Source: an uncultured Robinsoniella sp. (GTDB lineage: Bacteria > Bacillota > Clostridia > Lachnospirales > Lachnospiraceae). From it: a DNA stretch of 64,000 nucleotides. The notes below the pieces were generated by a model. It searched no databases. It was not told the DNA's origin and worked only from the letters and a program-made list of their open reading frames with translations. Shown in pieces: positions 1-8,703 of this stretch. Within the stretch, counting starts at the first letter, position 1, and every line of letters begins with the position of its first letter. Made by a program: the position numbers and the translations under genes. The stretch is taken from positions 1 to 64,000 of the forward strand of contig UQGG01000006.1 of the NCBI GenBank assembly GCA_900540475.1, read 5' to 3'.

Positions 1-78
1 GAATGCCCGCGTGCCGCCAAAAAGCGCTTCGGAAAGGTTAGAAAATACCAGTTCTGCGGCCAGCTGACGGAGTCCATA
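1..78 (-). other. possible decayed coding remnant at window edge
   Basis: On the minus strand, 26 codons read open from just after an in-frame TGA (79-81) to the window edge, giving a protein-like peptide (YGLRQLAAELVF, then SNLSEALFGGTRAF) with no start codon. Base composition is more GC-rich than the following AT-rich spacer. The plus-strand frame 1 is also open to 192 but its translation looks unstructured. It may be the broken end of a gene lying left of the window. I do not recognise the family. Confidence 0.2.
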
Positions 79-188
79 TCAGTTTCCCACGCCCATCTTT
101 CCGTACACTACCTATCATTTACAAAGCGTCCTTTCTCAGCTAAACCCCAATATAATGCATTCAATAGAATACATATAAAGAGTTCGCG

Positions 189-776
189 CTAAAGCGGATT
201 CTCCAAATACCCAATACCACCCATTATCATACTTTCAGCCATTCTGGCGATTTCTTCTGTAGGGAGAACCATACCTTCCTCTATCCATTTTCGAATAAGA
301 CCGATACAGCCTGTACTGACAAAGGAATAAAAGTATTCAATCTCCTTAATAGTTGCTTTGGGAAAGAGGCTGTGATAAGTATTGATACAGAACTCCTTTC
401 CAGTATTTAACAGTTTTGACATCAGTTCTTTATCGTTATAATCCCCCACCATAAAGGTACACATATCCGAGTTTTTCTTAAGACAGTAAAAGATTCCATT
501 ACAGATATCTGCAAGATTACCCTTTTTAGTGCTGTCGTTCAGGAGCGGTTCCAGTGCCTGGGAAAATTCAATCAGCATATCATTTTCAATCTCTTCCAAA
601 AGGGCATAGATATCCTGGTAATGGCTGTAAAATGTGCCCCGGTTAATTCCGGCACGGTCACTGAGTTCTTTTACGGAGATACTCTGTATGGGTTTTGTTT
701 TCAGCAGATCCGTAAAAGATCTGCGTATTAAAAGCTTTGTAATCCTTACCCGGTGGTCGTTGGATTCTTTTTTCAT
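189..776 (-). CDS. TetR/AcrR family transcriptional regulator
   Basis: A 195-residue DNA-binding repressor of the TetR family. The N-terminal helix-turn-helix (about residues 30-60: SVKELSDRAGINRGTFYSHYQ) fits the family signature. The C-terminal half is the variable ligand/dimer domain and resembles the DhaS-like TetR_C group. I place the start at 776 because an upstream in-frame ATG at 794 lies inside the AAAAGGAGG ribosome binding site that serves the 776 start. It sits 27 bases after the lipoprotein gene on the same strand, so the two are probably co-transcribed and the regulator may control its own operon. The effector is unknown. Confidence 0.85.
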   Translation of the reverse strand: MKKESNDHRVRITKLLIRRSFTDLLKTKPIQSISVKELSDRAGINRGTFYSHYQDIYALLEEIENDMLIEFSQALEPLLNDSTKKGNLADICNGIFYCLKKNSDMCTFMVGDYNDKELMSKLLNTGKEFCINTYHSLFPKATIKEIEYFYSFVSTGCIGLIRKWIEEGMVLPTEEIARMAESMIMGGIGYLENPL

Positions 777-803
777 AGGGCGCCTCCTTTTCAAGGGAAA
801 AAC

Positions 804-1550
804 TTAGTGATTCACTTCAAAGACATCAAATTCAGAATCTCCATATTCACAGATATAATTGTTACCTTTGTCATCTGTAAATAAAACTGCCTGATCGCTG
901 CGCTTTTTTTTATCATCAAACCAGGATATACGGGAAGCTTTCGCAGTGGATATATCCAGGTCTGTCTCTTTCATACTCTGTAAAATTGCAGTATCATTGG
1001 ATTTTAAATCATATACATACGGAGTGGTTTCGGTTACACCGTAATTTTGAATACTGGGACCTTCATCATCATAGGAAAAGACAACATAGCCGTTTCTGTC
1101 AACCTCGTTGGAAAAAGTACAACTGTATAATAGCTGATCCGGACGGATCTGCTGCATATCATGATTCAATACTTTGTAATCGGTAAAGTTATCGAATTTC
1201 CAGTTTGTATTTTCCATATCTCCCGTTGCAGCCTCAACCCACATGGCTAGGAATTTTTGGATTCTTTTGTGCTGGAAATATTCATATACCGGTGTATTCT
1301 GCGCCGAGTAATAGGAGTCCAATATATTGGACGGCAGAGAATCGCTGGTTTCGGATTCATTGGCATTGTCTTTGCTGTGCTCACGATTCTTATCCGACTT
1401 CACATCAGTATTATTTGTGGTAACCGTAGATTCAGCCGGCGAATTTGATTCCGATTCCGCTCCCGATACATGGCTGGTGAAGGTACGGCAGCCGGTTGCA
1501 GCGGTGATACAGAAGCATAACGTCAGTAAGACAGCATAGTTCTTTTTCAT
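804..1550 (-). CDS. secreted lipoprotein of unknown function
   Basis: A 248-residue predicted lipoprotein. The start at 1550 follows a GAGGGG site and gives MKKNYAVLL, a short hydrophobic segment and the lipobox ATGC; the longer reading from 1637 would bury the signal peptide. After the lipidated Cys comes a Ser/Thr/Asn/Glu-rich low-complexity linker (about residues 25-80), then a roughly 165-residue globular part rich in aromatic and acidic residues that I cannot assign to a family. It precedes the TetR gene in the same orientation. It probably acts on the outer face of the membrane, with its amount controlled by the neighbouring regulator. Confidence 0.75.
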   Translation of the reverse strand: MKKNYAVLLTLCFCITAATGCRTFTSHVSGAESESNSPAESTVTTNNTDVKSDKNREHSKDNANESETSDSLPSNILDSYYSAQNTPVYEYFQHKRIQKFLAMWVEAATGDMENTNWKFDNFTDYKVLNHDMQQIRPDQLLYSCTFSNEVDRNGYVVFSYDDEGPSIQNYGVTETTPYVYDLKSNDTAILQSMKETDLDISTAKASRISWFDDKKKRSDQAVLFTDDKGNNYICEYGDSEFDVFEVNH

Positions 1551-2018
1551 TTGATAATCCCCTCTTTTCATATTACATATTTTGTTCCTATCCAATGACC
1601 AGCACACCGCAAACAGCTGCGATATACTGTTGTACACTGTTTTTGCACAAATTTAAGCACTTTTTTGTTCTAATCCAATATGTAGGTCAGGTGATACCAT
1701 TACTTCAGTCAACTTTAACTATTCATTTAACGTTTATTATACACCTACGTGGAGATAACGTCTATGAAAGGGTGCCCGAGCCTGTGTGAAAATTTATTCC
1801 TGCCATTTGTACACCCCACTTTGGGGTATTAGAGTTTTTAAAATCTTTGGACAGTCCAAAATAATCCAGATATCACAAAAAAGTACAAGAAATTATGAAA
1901 GTAACTTAAAATTTTGAAAATATATATAAAGTTAATACTATGGCTTCCTAAATCTCCTATGCTAAAATACTAACATAAACAAAGACAAACAAACCAAATA
2001 AAATCAGGAGGATATGAA
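1551..2018. other. divergent intergenic region, 468 bases
   Basis: An AT-rich spacer between the minus-strand lipoprotein gene and the plus-strand binding-protein gene. No convincing ORF. It holds a small hairpin at 1813-1827 (ACCCC, 5-base loop, GGGGT) and, next to the plus-strand gene, an extended -10 element at 1960-1968 with a long AT-rich stretch upstream. No clear catabolite-response element was seen. Confidence 0.5.
1960..1968 (+). promoter_or_regulatory. extended -10 promoter element before the sugar ABC operon
   Basis: TGCTAAAAT matches the extended -10 pattern TGnTATAAT, 50 bases before the ATG at 2019. The region 17 bases upstream has no good -35 (near TATGGC), as expected for an activator-dependent promoter. 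The YesN-type regulator encoded in the same operon is the obvious candidate activator; that link is inferred. Confidence 0.4.
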
Positions 2019-3428
2019 ATGAAGAAGAAAGTTTTAGCAGCATTGTTAGCAGGAACGATGGTAATCAGCCTGGCTGGATGTTCAGGAAGCGGAGCCGAGA
2101 CAAAGGGCACAGACGCAGGCACCACAGCAGCAGAGGAAACAAAAGCAGAGACATCAGCCGCAACTACGGAAGCAGCAAATGAAACGGAGACTGCAGGTGA
2201 GACGGCAGGGGATACCCAGGCTGCATCAGGAGAAGAAAGCAAAATTACAATTTGGGCATGGGACGAGTCATTTAATATTGTGGCTGCCAACCAGGCAAAA
2301 GATATTTACCAGAAGAGCCATCCAGATGCAGAAGTAGAAGTCGTAACCATGGCACAGGATGACATTGTAGCACAGCTGAACACCAGTCTTTCAGCCGGAA
2401 CTTATGACGGACTTCCTGATATTGTGCTGATCGAGGATTATAAGATTCAGGGTTACCTCACATCTTATCCGGATGAATTTGCAGATCTGACAGATGTGGC
2501 AAACCCGGAAGACTTCGCTGCATATAAAACAGGTGTGAACCAGATGGATGGTAAAATGCTTGGTATACCATTTGATTCCGGTGTGGCAGCTACTTTCTAC
2601 CGTACAGACCTGATCGAACAGGCGGGTTATACAAAGGAAGATATGCAGAACCTTACCTGGGATAAATACATTGAAATCGGTAAAGCAGTAAAAGAAAAAT
2701 GCGGCGTTGATATGTGTACCATCGATCCAAGTGATATTGGACAGATCCGAATGATGATGCAGAGTGCCGGTACCTGGTATACAGATGCAGAAGGCAAAGT
2801 TGATTTCAAGGATAACAAAGGGTTAAAAGATGCAATTGGCGTTTACAAAAAGCTGGTTGAAGCAGGAATTACAAAACAGACTGCAGACTGGGATCAGTTC
2901 GTAGGATCCTTCAATAACGGAGAAGTTGCTTCCGTAGTAACCGGATGCTGGATTGCTCCTTCCATCCAGAAGGCAGAAGACCAGAGCGGCAAATGGGCAG
3001 TGGCACCATTCCCGAAAATGGATGCAAATGCAGAATCTGTAAATGCTTCTTCTATCGGCGGTGCAGGCTGGTATGTTCTGAAAAATGTAGGAAACGAGCA
3101 GGCAGCGAAAGACTTCCTGAAAGAAACATTTGCATCTAATGTTGATTTAATGAACCAGCTGGCAGCTGACATTACCCTGGTTAGTACTTTAGATGCTGCC
3201 GGAACAGCAGAAAATTATTCCAAGGGAAGTGATTTCTTCGGCGGACAGGAAATCTTCAAAGATTTCTCCAAATGGACACAGGAAGTACCATCTGTTAACT
3301 ATGGTCTGCATACCTATGCACTGGAAGACATTATGACAGAAGCACTTCAGGCTATTGTATCAGGAGGAGATATAGATTCCACATTGTCTGATTACCAGAC
3401 TCAGGCAGAAGCAGCAGTAGCACAATAA
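2019..3428 (+). CDS. carbohydrate ABC transporter solute-binding lipoprotein
   Basis: A 469-residue extracellular sugar-binding protein of the MalE/UgpB-like family (SBP_bac_1). The signal peptide ends in the lipobox SLAGC (Cys about residue 21) and is followed by a Thr/Glu/Ala-rich linker to about residue 75. The mature domain shows family features such as the hinge stretch KMLGIPFDSG and a C-terminal SGGDIDSTLSDYQTQAEAAV helix. It has an AGGAGG site seven bases before the ATG. It leads an operon with two permeases, a YesN/YesM pair and LacZ, suggesting galactosides as ligand. No ATPase gene is nearby; MsmK at 33466 is the likely partner. Confidence 0.93.
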   Translation: MKKKVLAALLAGTMVISLAGCSGSGAETKGTDAGTTAAEETKAETSAATTEAANETETAGETAGDTQAASGEESKITIWAWDESFNIVAANQAKDIYQKSHPDAEVEVVTMAQDDIVAQLNTSLSAGTYDGLPDIVLIEDYKIQGYLTSYPDEFADLTDVANPEDFAAYKTGVNQMDGKMLGIPFDSGVAATFYRTDLIEQAGYTKEDMQNLTWDKYIEIGKAVKEKCGVDMCTIDPSDIGQIRMMMQSAGTWYTDAEGKVDFKDNKGLKDAIGVYKKLVEAGITKQTADWDQFVGSFNNGEVASVVTGCWIAPSIQKAEDQSGKWAVAPFPKMDANAESVNASSIGGAGWYVLKNVGNEQAAKDFLKETFASNVDLMNQLAADITLVSTLDAAGTAENYSKGSDFFGGQEIFKDFSKWTQEVPSVNYGLHTYALEDIMTEALQAIVSGGDIDSTLSDYQTQAEAAVAQ

Positions 3429-3438
3429 TAAAGAAGGT

Positions 3439-3473
3439 AAATGGGGTGCTGCATCGTTCAGCACCCCATTTTC
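3439..3473 (+). terminator. strong intra-operon hairpin after the binding-protein gene
   Basis: A perfect 13-bp stem (AAATGGGGTGCTG / CAGCACCCCATTT) with a 7-base loop and only four T residues afterwards. The permease gene follows within 20 bases, so partial termination or mRNA 3'-end protection is more likely than full termination. This arrangement commonly gives more binding protein than permease. Confidence 0.75.
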
Positions 3474-3489
3474 AGGAAGGTAGAAGGTC

Positions 3490-4356
3490 ATGAAGAAAAA
3501 AATTGACAGAAGATCCTGGGCATTTATAATACCCAGCGTAATTCTAATAGTGGCATTCGTTTTCTATCCAATGGTGCAGGCATTTATTACTTCGCTGCAG
3601 ACTGGAATGGGAAATAACTTGAGATTTGCAGGGGCGGCAAATTATAAACGTCTGCTGACAGACTCTACATTTGTAAAAGCACTGTGTAATACAGTGATGT
3701 ATCTGGTCATTCAGGTGCCGGTTATGATTATTCTGGCTCTGGTGATTTCGTCAATGTTAAATGATAAAAAATTAAAGGGAAGAGGTTTTTTCAGAACTGC
3801 AATTTTCCTTCCCTGTGTCACTTCCCTGGTAGCATATTCTATTATCTTCAAAAGCTTGTTTGCAACAGACGGATTTGTCAATATCATGCTGATGAATCTG
3901 CATTTTATATCAGAGCCCATATCCTGGATTACGCACCCTGTATTTGCAAAGGTACTGATTATCATTGCCATTACCTGGAGGTGGACCGGTTATAATATGG
4001 TATTCTATCTGTCAGGCCTTCAGGGAATAGACGATTCTATTTATGAAGCGGCATCAATTGATGGTGCAGGCGGTTTTCAAAAATTTAAATCCATAACGTT
4101 ACCAATGCTCAAACCAATTATTTTGTTTACAACTATTAACTCTACAATTGGTACGCTTCAGCTCTTTGATGAGACGGTAAATATAACAAATGGAGGACCG
4201 GCAAATGCCACCATCACCATTTCCCAGTATATTTACAACCTGTTATTTAAATACCAGCCAAACTTTGGCTATGCAGCAGCAGTATCTTATGTAATTGTAT
4301 TATTAATTGTAATCTTATCCATTATTCAGATGAAAGTAGGTGACGATAAAGAATGA
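3490..4356 (+). CDS. sugar ABC transporter permease, MalF/LacF type
   Basis: A 288-residue inner-membrane subunit with about six hydrophobic segments. The first spans SWAFIIPSVILIVAFVFYPM (residues about 9-28). The EAA motif that contacts the ATPase is EAASIDGAGGFQKFKSITLPML (about residues 187-208), typical of CUT1 sugar importers. It pairs with the next permease, overlapping it by four bases (ATGA), which implies translational coupling. Together they form the channel for the binding protein at 2019. Confidence 0.93.
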   Translation: MKKKIDRRSWAFIIPSVILIVAFVFYPMVQAFITSLQTGMGNNLRFAGAANYKRLLTDSTFVKALCNTVMYLVIQVPVMIILALVISSMLNDKKLKGRGFFRTAIFLPCVTSLVAYSIIFKSLFATDGFVNIMLMNLHFISEPISWITHPVFAKVLIIIAITWRWTGYNMVFYLSGLQGIDDSIYEAASIDGAGGFQKFKSITLPMLKPIILFTTINSTIGTLQLFDETVNITNGGPANATITISQYIYNLLFKYQPNFGYAAAVSYVIVLLIVILSIIQMKVGDDKE

Positions 4357-5195
4357 GTACAAGATCAAAGGTAATAAGAGGCATCGAATATGTAATTCTC
4401 AGCATTTTGTCTATAGTATCCATTTTTCCATTCTTTTGGATGATTATAGCAGCAACGAACAAATCAGTAGATGTTACAAAAGGAACATTGCTTCCGGGAT
4501 CTTATTTTTTGGAGAATTTAAAAGCGGTACTCCAATCGGATTTAAATTATTTGACATCTTTTAAAAATTCTCTCATAATTGCAGTATTAACAACTGCTAT
4601 TGCAATGGTAGTATCGTCTGCAGCAGGATATGCTTTTGAGGTATACAGAACAAAAGGAAGAGACAGAATCTTTAATTTTATCCTTTTATCCATGATGGTT
4701 CCTTTTGCAGCACTTATGGTTCCGTTATTCCGTTTGTTTTCAAACTTTAAGAACATTCCGATACTGAAGTTCCTGGCACTTAATACATCTGGTTCGGTTA
4801 TTGTAATTGCAGTAGCTACGGCTTTTCTGATTTTCTTTTTCCGTCAGAATACCAAGACATTTCCAAAAGAGCTTGTGGAAGCAGCCAGAATTGATGGCTT
4901 AGGCGAAATGGGCATCTTTACAAAGATTTATATGCCAACCATGAAATCCACTTATGCAGCTGCAGTAGTAGTAACCTTTATGTCCAGCTGGAATAACTAT
5001 CTGTGGCCGTTGATTGCTTTAAAAGGCGAGAACAGAACGCTGCCGCTGATCATTTCTGCAATGGGGTCCTCTTATACACCTGATTACGGAATGATAATGA
5101 CAGCAGTTGTCATTGCAACAATACCTGCCGCGTTGATTTTCTTCCTGATGCAGAAACAGTTTGTTGCAGGAATGCAGGGATCGGTAAAAGGATGA
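4353..5195 (+). CDS. sugar ABC transporter permease, MalG/LacG type
   Basis: A 280-residue second channel subunit with about six membrane segments. The EAA loop reads EAARIDGLGEMGIFTKIYMP (about residues 175-194), followed by the W-x-x-Y-LWPLIAL stretch usual for this family. It starts inside the end of the MalF-type gene. It completes a CUT1 importer that lacks a dedicated ATP-binding subunit in this operon, a common situation in Firmicutes where one MsmK/UgpC ATPase serves many importers. Confidence 0.93.
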   Translation: MSTRSKVIRGIEYVILSILSIVSIFPFFWMIIAATNKSVDVTKGTLLPGSYFLENLKAVLQSDLNYLTSFKNSLIIAVLTTAIAMVVSSAAGYAFEVYRTKGRDRIFNFILLSMMVPFAALMVPLFRLFSNFKNIPILKFLALNTSGSVIVIAVATAFLIFFFRQNTKTFPKELVEAARIDGLGEMGIFTKIYMPTMKSTYAAAVVVTFMSSWNNYLWPLIALKGENRTLPLIISAMGSSYTPDYGMIMTAVVIATIPAALIFFLMQKQFVAGMQGSVKG

Positions 5196-5364
5196 TCAGG
5201 TAATTTCTAATTCTTCGTCATATTCTATCAAATGATAAATATATATATTCATTTTTCTGGCTTTATATATTATACTGAAACCAAATAGTTTTTAATAAAC
5301 ATGATAGCGTCACCCTGTGTTAATACTGAATGGGAGGGCGCTTTCATTTACAGGGGGGAAAGTT

Positions 5365-6894
5365 GTGAATGATTACTGCAAAATCTTAATTATAGACGAT
5401 GAATATATTATGCGTCAGGGTATTAAGCATATGCTGGACTGGGAGAGGCAGGGCTTTCAGATCGTCGGGGAGGCCGCAAATGGCAAAGAGGGGCTGGAGC
5501 TCCTGACTAGCCTGCATCCCCATATTGTATTATGTGATATTGTAATGCCGCAAATGGATGGGGTTGATTTTTCCAAAGTAGTTCAGAAAATATACCCGGA
5601 AATCCAGATCATTATCCTTAGCAGCTATGATAATTTTAATTATGTAAAAGGCGCCCTGCAAAACGGTGCTGTGGACTATGTCCTCAAGCCCACTTTAAAC
5701 CCTCAGGAACTTCTGGGAATTTTGAAGACAACGGCAATGAGAATACCGGGTATGGTTCTGATGAAGGAAGAGGGCATAAGCCTTGAGAAAAGCCTGGAAG
5801 ATTATCTCATGGGCAATTCAGAGGAGTTTGCAGGACCTGAGATTGTGGAGCGTTTTCCCTATACATTTTACCGGGTATTTGGCATGTGTATCCGCCAGAG
5901 AAATTTAAAAGGACAGGATATTTCGTCTATTCTGTATGAAAAAGCAATGGATTATATGAAGGACTGCAAATATGCATATATTGCGGTGCTGCTTCGTGAA
6001 GAAACACTCTGTGTCGTACTTAATTTCCGGGCGGGAGACAGGGATGATATCGTACAATTCATGGACAGACTCACAGGGCAGATGACGGTTTTCCACAGCC
6101 GGATCTATGGTGTGCTAAGCCAGGAATTTTCCACACGTTCTATGATTAAGGAAATCTATGACGGGATAATTTTACCGGAGGCGGACAAAGCCTTTTATTA
6201 CCAGGGTAAAAATCTAAGGATTATAGAAGAAAAAAAGACGGCAGTTCAGATGCCTAAATTTGATTTTAACTGGTTTTCCAAGTATCTGGATGAAAAGAGG
6301 TACCGGGAAGCACTGGATTTACTCTACGGATATGCCTGTGAGGGAATGAAGGCATGCATGGAGGAATTTCGTTTTAAAAACCAGATTAAAAATATGATAT
6401 TCAGCCTGGTTGATGCTATGGATATGAGCCGCAACAGAAAAGAAGAGATGCGCTACCGCTATTTCAAACAGATTGACAGTACGGTATACGTGGAAGAATT
6501 CAGCAATGTTCTGGATGAGATACGCAAGGAATTAAACCGGGAACTGGTGGAAGGCACGCCGGAAGATGATTACCGGATCCGGCAGATTCTCCAGTACATC
6601 GCCCAGAACTACACACAGGATCTGGATCTTGCGGAAATAGCAAAGGTATTTAATTTTAATTATTACTACCTTTCTGCCTATTTCAACCAGCATATGGAAG
6701 CTGGTTTCAGTGAGTATGTCAACAGTATCCGTATCAAACAATCCTGCAGGCTGCTGCGGGAAAAAGACCTGAGTATCTCCCAGGTAAGCAATGAAGTGGG
6801 ATATTCGGATCCAAGTTATTTCTGCAGGGTATTTAAAAAGGTTACGGGTGATACACCGTCCACGTGGCGGCGGAGCCACAGACAGGAGAGGTGA
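5365..6894 (+). CDS. YesN-type response regulator with AraC DNA-binding domain
   Basis: A 509-residue transcription factor. A receiver domain (about residues 1-120, phospho-acceptor Asp58 in CDIVMPQMDG, conserved Lys in the VLKPT segment) is joined by a long central region to a C-terminal AraC double helix-turn-helix (about residues 405-505, including FNFNYYYLSAYFNQHMEAGFSEYVN in two halves and the closing GYSDPSYFCRVFKKVTGDTPSTWR). The start is GTG at 5365 after AGGGGGG; a longer GTG start at 5317 has no site. Its stop lies eight bases before the partner kinase ATG, whose ribosome binding site is inside this gene. It likely activates the upstream sugar importer and lacZ. Confidence 0.92.
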   Translation: MNDYCKILIIDDEYIMRQGIKHMLDWERQGFQIVGEAANGKEGLELLTSLHPHIVLCDIVMPQMDGVDFSKVVQKIYPEIQIIILSSYDNFNYVKGALQNGAVDYVLKPTLNPQELLGILKTTAMRIPGMVLMKEEGISLEKSLEDYLMGNSEEFAGPEIVERFPYTFYRVFGMCIRQRNLKGQDISSILYEKAMDYMKDCKYAYIAVLLREETLCVVLNFRAGDRDDIVQFMDRLTGQMTVFHSRIYGVLSQEFSTRSMIKEIYDGIILPEADKAFYYQGKNLRIIEEKKTAVQMPKFDFNWFSKYLDEKRYREALDLLYGYACEGMKACMEEFRFKNQIKNMIFSLVDAMDMSRNRKEEMRYRYFKQIDSTVYVEEFSNVLDEIRKELNRELVEGTPEDDYRIRQILQYIAQNYTQDLDLAEIAKVFNFNYYYLSAYFNQHMEAGFSEYVNSIRIKQSCRLLREKDLSISQVSNEVGYSDPSYFCRVFKKVTGDTPSTWRRSHRQER

Positions 6895-6901
6895 TTTCCA
6901 A

Positions 6902-8662
6902 ATGAAGAAACTGCATCTGAATAGTACGGTGGTCAAAATATTATGTACGGTGATACTTGGCATTGTTTTTGTTTCCTTTGCGGTATCGGCATTTGTGATC
7001 CATCTGTCCGAAAATATATTTATTGATACATATGGGAAGTCTCAGGAGCGGGTCTTCCGGCAGGTAGAAAAAGAATTAAATGATTGTCATGAGAAATTTA
7101 TGAAGGTGGCGGCTTCTATTGATTCCAGCTGGGCATTCCGCCGGTACTTTGACGATAAAGAGATGGATAAAAAGAGCGAATTCCAGACAGTCTACCAGAT
7201 GCAGAGAGACTTGAAGCAGGCGCTGGGGTCGGATTTGTCGGATGCGAGCGTCATGATCATCGGCATCACCGGGAAAAGCTATCTCAACCAGCAGGAAAAT
7301 TTAACCACACCTATAAGTGAGATTATGGAGAATGAGCTGTCAGAACGGGCGCTGGAAAATCCAAAGACCATACAGTACCAGTATTTTGACAGGGGTCTCA
7401 CGTCCACCTCAAAAGGAGGACAGGCGCTGATTGGGGCAAAAGCCCTTACCTATCTGGAAAGCAGCACGCCTTATGCCATCGTTTATTTTACAATGCGGGA
7501 ACGGGATATTAAGGACTACTATGATTATTTTACCGGTGATACTACGGATTTTTATCTGACAGACCGGGATCACAGAGTGGTTTCTTCCAATAGAAGTGAG
7601 TCCATCGGGAATATTCTGGACAAGGGATGGGTAACTGACAGGGATGACCAGTACCTGCGCAGCAATTTTAAGGACAACAAAAGGGTATATACCATATTGA
7701 AGACGAGGCTGCCCTATTTCGGATACTCTATTTATGGCGTGATTGATAATGCAAAAGCCCTTGATAACCAGTACAATATTGGACAGATGGCGCTGATCTG
7801 CCTGGGCATTGCATGTGTGGTGCTTATATTTATCATCATCATCACCAGACAGATTACCCGTCCCCTTTCTATTATGGCGGGGAAAATGTCGGAGATAAGA
7901 AAAGGTGATTTCGGGCAGTATATGGAGGTAAAGGGCACAGAAGAGATAAGGGAACTGGCGACTACCTACAATTTCATGCTGGATGACCTGAAACGGTATA
8001 TTGATGAACTCATGCGCACCCAGGAGGAAAAGCGGCATTCGGAGATCAAGGCACTGCAGATGCAGATTAACCCCCATTATATCTATAATACCCTTGCAAG
8101 CATTAAATGGCTGATCTGGCAGGGAGATGCAGGAAAATCCTCCCAGACCATTGATGCATTTATTAAGCTTCTTCGTAATACCATCAGCGATACCAGTGAA
8201 TGTATTACCATAGAGCAGGAGATTGAGAATCTCAGAAATTACGTCCTGATTAACCAGACCCGGTATGGGGATCAGGTTCAGGTAGCATATGATGTTACGC
8301 AAGAATGCATGAATTGTATGATACCCAAAATGCTATTGCAGCCATTTATCGAAAATGCTTTTTTCCACGCCTTTCCGTCGGGCAGAAATGGAAATATAAA
8401 GGTCTGTATACGGAGAGTGGAAAAGGATCTGAATATTGAAATCACAGATGACGGCGTTGGAATGAAGAGAAGCCGGGTACTGAGCCTGTCAAGCGGACAC
8501 GATAAATCGGAGCATTTTTCCGGCATTGGCATCAACAATGTGGATGACCGTTTAAAACTTCTGTACGGTGCAGATTATGGACTGAATATTCTCAGCCAGG
8601 AAAAAGAAGGAACTACGGTCATTATCAAACTGCCAGTGCAAAATGACCAGGCAGCTGTTTAA
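6902..8662 (+). CDS. YesM-type sensor histidine kinase
   Basis: A 586-residue membrane sensor. A transmembrane helix near residues 13-35 and another near 300-320 flank an extracytoplasmic sensing domain. Then come a HAMP segment (TRQITRPLSIMAGKMSEI), the His_kinase domain with phospho-acceptor His392 in QINPHYIYNTLASIKW, and a HATPase_c domain with the N box PFIENAFFHAF and G boxes DDGVGM and GIGINNV. The start at 6902 has GGAGAGG spacing typical of real sites; the ORF begins earlier inside the regulator gene. It phosphorylates the YesN-type regulator in response to an extracellular signal, probably a sugar or the loaded binding protein. Confidence 0.92.
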   Translation: MKKLHLNSTVVKILCTVILGIVFVSFAVSAFVIHLSENIFIDTYGKSQERVFRQVEKELNDCHEKFMKVAASIDSSWAFRRYFDDKEMDKKSEFQTVYQMQRDLKQALGSDLSDASVMIIGITGKSYLNQQENLTTPISEIMENELSERALENPKTIQYQYFDRGLTSTSKGGQALIGAKALTYLESSTPYAIVYFTMRERDIKDYYDYFTGDTTDFYLTDRDHRVVSSNRSESIGNILDKGWVTDRDDQYLRSNFKDNKRVYTILKTRLPYFGYSIYGVIDNAKALDNQYNIGQMALICLGIACVVLIFIIIITRQITRPLSIMAGKMSEIRKGDFGQYMEVKGTEEIRELATTYNFMLDDLKRYIDELMRTQEEKRHSEIKALQMQINPHYIYNTLASIKWLIWQGDAGKSSQTIDAFIKLLRNTISDTSECITIEQEIENLRNYVLINQTRYGDQVQVAYDVTQECMNCMIPKMLLQPFIENAFFHAFPSGRNGNIKVCIRRVEKDLNIEITDDGVGMKRSRVLSLSSGHDKSEHFSGIGINNVDDRLKLLYGADYGLNILSQEKEGTTVIIKLPVQNDQAAV

Positions 8663-8703
8663 AAAACATGTAAGCATGATTGGACATTAAGGAGGATATT
8701 ATA

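Noticed and set aside
2019..5195. Complete self-sufficient ABC importer
   Set aside because: No ATP-binding subunit gene occurs in or next to this operon.
5317..5364. Upstream GTG start giving a 525-residue regulator
   Set aside because: No ribosome binding site there, whereas GTG 5365 has AGGGGGG at good spacing and the receiver domain begins right after it.
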